7,194 bases of DNA from Gemmatimonadota bacterium (lineage in GTDB: Bacteria; Gemmatimonadota; Gemmatimonadetes; Longimicrobiales; RSA9), in assembly GCA_012027055.1 (NCBI GenBank), contig VEPF01000384.1, forward strand, positions 292 to 7,485, in the 5' to 3' direction. The notes beneath the pieces were generated by a model. That model saw only the letters and a list, made by a program, of their open reading frames with translations, was not told where the DNA came from and searched no databases. This document shows positions 6,091 to 7,194 of this stretch, in pieces; position 1 is the first letter of the stretch; each line of letters starts with the position of its first letter. The translations under genes were made by a program, and so were the position numbers.

Positions 6091-7194
6091 GCCCCCGCCT
6101 CGCGCGCCGCCGCGCGCAGCAGCCCCTGCACCACTTCCCGTTCGTCGAACGGGCGCTTCTCGGTTCCGATGATCTGGTAGTCCTCGTGGCCTTTGCCGGC
6201 GAGCAGCACGATGTCTTCACGATGCGCCAGCGTGAGCGCGTGCCCGATCGCCGCACGCCGATCCGTGATGCGGATCGCGCCTCCCGGTGCGATGCCCGTC
6301 ATGATCTCGCCGATGATCGCCTCAGGATCTTCGGTGCGAGGATTGTCCGAGGTCACGATGGCGACGTCTGCGCCCGCCGCGGCCACGCGTCCCATGAGCG
6401 GACGCTTGCCGCGATCGCGATCACCGCCCGCGCCGAACACCACGATCAAGCGACCCGCCGCGAGCGGGCGGAGCGCGGCCAGCGCCCGCTCGAGCGCGTC
6501 GGGCGTGTGGGCGTAGTCGCGAAGCACGGGACACGGCTCCGAAGCGATCCGCTCCAGGCGCCCGGGCACCTGCGGCACGGTCGCGAGCGCAGCCACGATC
6601 GCGGGCAGCTCGCAGCCGAGCGCCAGGGCGGCGGCCACGGCGGCGGCCGCGTTCTGCACGTTGAATTCGCCCAGCAGTGGGATGCGGGCCACGGCCGGAC
6701 CTGCAGGAGTGCGGAGCGTGAAGGCGGCGCCCGCCGCGTCCAGACGCACGTCGCGGAAGCGGACCGCGGCCGAGTCCGCAGCGCCGAAAGTGAGCGCCCG
6801 GGGCGCGCTGGCGGCCAGCCCATCCCAGGCCCGGTCATCGGCGTTGATTACGACCGTGCCCGCAGGACGCAGCAGATCGACCAGCGAGCGCTTGGCGTCC
6901 AGATAGCGGCCGAGCGTGCCGTGGTAATCGAGATGATCGCGCGTCAAGTTGGTGAAGACGGCGGCGTCGAAGGTCAGGCTGGCCACCCGGCCCTGATCGA
7001 GCGCGTGCGAAGACACTTCCATCGCGAGGTTCGCGGCGCCGGCCGCGACGATGTCGCGCAGCATGCGCGCCAGGCGTACCGGGCCGGGCGTGGTCAGGGC
7101 CTCGCTGCCCGGCAGCACGCTGCCATCCGGAAGCATGGCGCCCAGCGTCCCGAACGATGCCGCGCCACCCCGGCAGCCCAGCAGGTGCCGCAGC
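6087..7194 (-). CDS. murE: UDP-N-acetylmuramoyl-L-alanyl-D-glutamate--2,6-diaminopimelate ligase, 3' part
   Basis: Cytoplasmic ATP-dependent Mur ligase that adds the third residue, predicted to be meso-DAP, to UDP-MurNAc-L-Ala-D-Glu. The window holds the last 368 residues; the N-terminal UDP-binding domain and the GTNGKT P-loop lie beyond base 7194, so roughly 110-130 residues are missing by comparison with E. coli MurE (about 495). Visible in order, numbered from the first whole codon: TTP at 34-36, the MEVSSHALDQGRV block near 58-70, NLTRDHLDYHG at 82-92, a lysine at 101 (DAKRSL) in the place of the family's carbamylated lysine, GEFNVQNAAAA at 175-185, DYAHTPDAL at 227-235, GAGGDRDRGKRP at 254-265, DNPRTEDP at 283-290 and GKGHEDYQIIG at 333-343. 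DNPR is the known signature of DAP-adding rather than lysine-adding MurE. One oddity is Arg at 226, just before DYAHTPD, where Val or Ile is usual. The TGA stop lies inside the ATGA that starts murF (4-base overlap). Confidence 0.97.
   Translation of the reverse strand, partial: LRHLLGCRGGAASFGTLGAMLPDGSVLPGSEALTTPGPVRLARMLRDIVAAGAANLAMEVSSHALDQGRVASLTFDAAVFTNLTRDHLDYHGTLGRYLDAKRSLVDLLRPAGTVVINADDRAWDGLAASAPRALTFGAADSAAVRFRDVRLDAAGAAFTLRTPAGPAVARIPLLGEFNVQNAAAAVAAALALGCELPAIVAALATVPQVPGRLERIASEPCPVLRDYAHTPDALERALAALRPLAAGRLIVVFGAGGDRDRGKRPLMGRVAAAGADVAIVTSDNPRTEDPEAIIGEIMTGIAPGGAIRITDRRAAIGHALTLAHREDIVLLAGKGHEDYQIIGTEKRPFDEREVVQGLLRAAAREAGA
6098..6101 (-). promoter_or_regulatory. ribosome binding site of murF
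   Basis: On the minus strand GAGG lies 7 bases before the murF ATG, within the end of murE. Together with the ATGA overlap it supports the chosen murF start; a four-base match in GC-rich DNA is weak evidence alone. Confidence 0.45.

Noticed and set aside
4630..6180. A 516-codon open frame on the plus strand, opposite murF.
   Set aside because: It lies antisense to a clear murF with all family motifs. Its composition (very high Arg, Gln, His, Ala) is typical of the complement of GC-rich coding DNA, and it shows no recognisable domain.
1..7194. Possible CRISPR array, tRNA or rRNA, insertion sequence, riboswitch, terminator or a novel system hidden between genes.
   Set aside because: The six genes cover the whole window with at most 2 non-coding bases between them. 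I saw no direct repeats, inverted-repeat-plus-T-run terminators or RNA gene signatures.

Overview
The window is a compact segment of the dcw (division and cell wall) cluster. All six genes lie on the minus strand, so the transcript runs from high to low coordinates: murE (3' part, entering at 7194) - murF - mraY - murD - ftsW - murG (5' part, leaving at base 1). Every base is coding. The largest gap between genes is 2 bases, and the other four junctions overlap by 1 to 8 bases. I see no internal promoter, terminator, RNA gene, repeat, mobile element or CRISPR array.

The DNA is very GC-rich, with strongly GC-biased third codon positions, which produces long spurious open frames on both strands. 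MurE carries the DNPR signature of meso-diaminopimelate-adding ligases, so the peptidoglycan is predicted to be the DAP type found in most Gram-negative lineages. The order murE-murF-mraY-murD-ftsW-murG is the classical bacterial order. The flavour of the proteins (for example the PEPHNDF and GEEWGF stretches of FtsW) suggests a high-GC environmental Gram-negative phylum such as Gemmatimonadota, but this is a tentative inference.

The genes form one assembly line. MurD, MurE and MurF add D-Glu, meso-DAP and D-Ala-D-Ala to UDP-MurNAc-L-Ala in the cytoplasm. MraY moves the phospho-MurNAc-pentapeptide onto undecaprenyl phosphate to give lipid I, and MurG adds GlcNAc to give lipid II. After flipping, the SEDS glycosyltransferase FtsW polymerises lipid II at the septum. 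The tight overlaps suggest coupled translation.

There is no new gene system here. The interesting signals are substitutions at positions that are nearly invariant in these families: MraY has Ala in place of the first Asp of the catalytic DD pair; MurF has Glu where the carbamylated lysine is expected, although MurD and MurE in the same window keep that lysine; and FtsW has altered PDLGT and SYGGSS motifs. MurF also has a C-terminal tail of about 50 residues with biased composition. The reading frames are otherwise intact.
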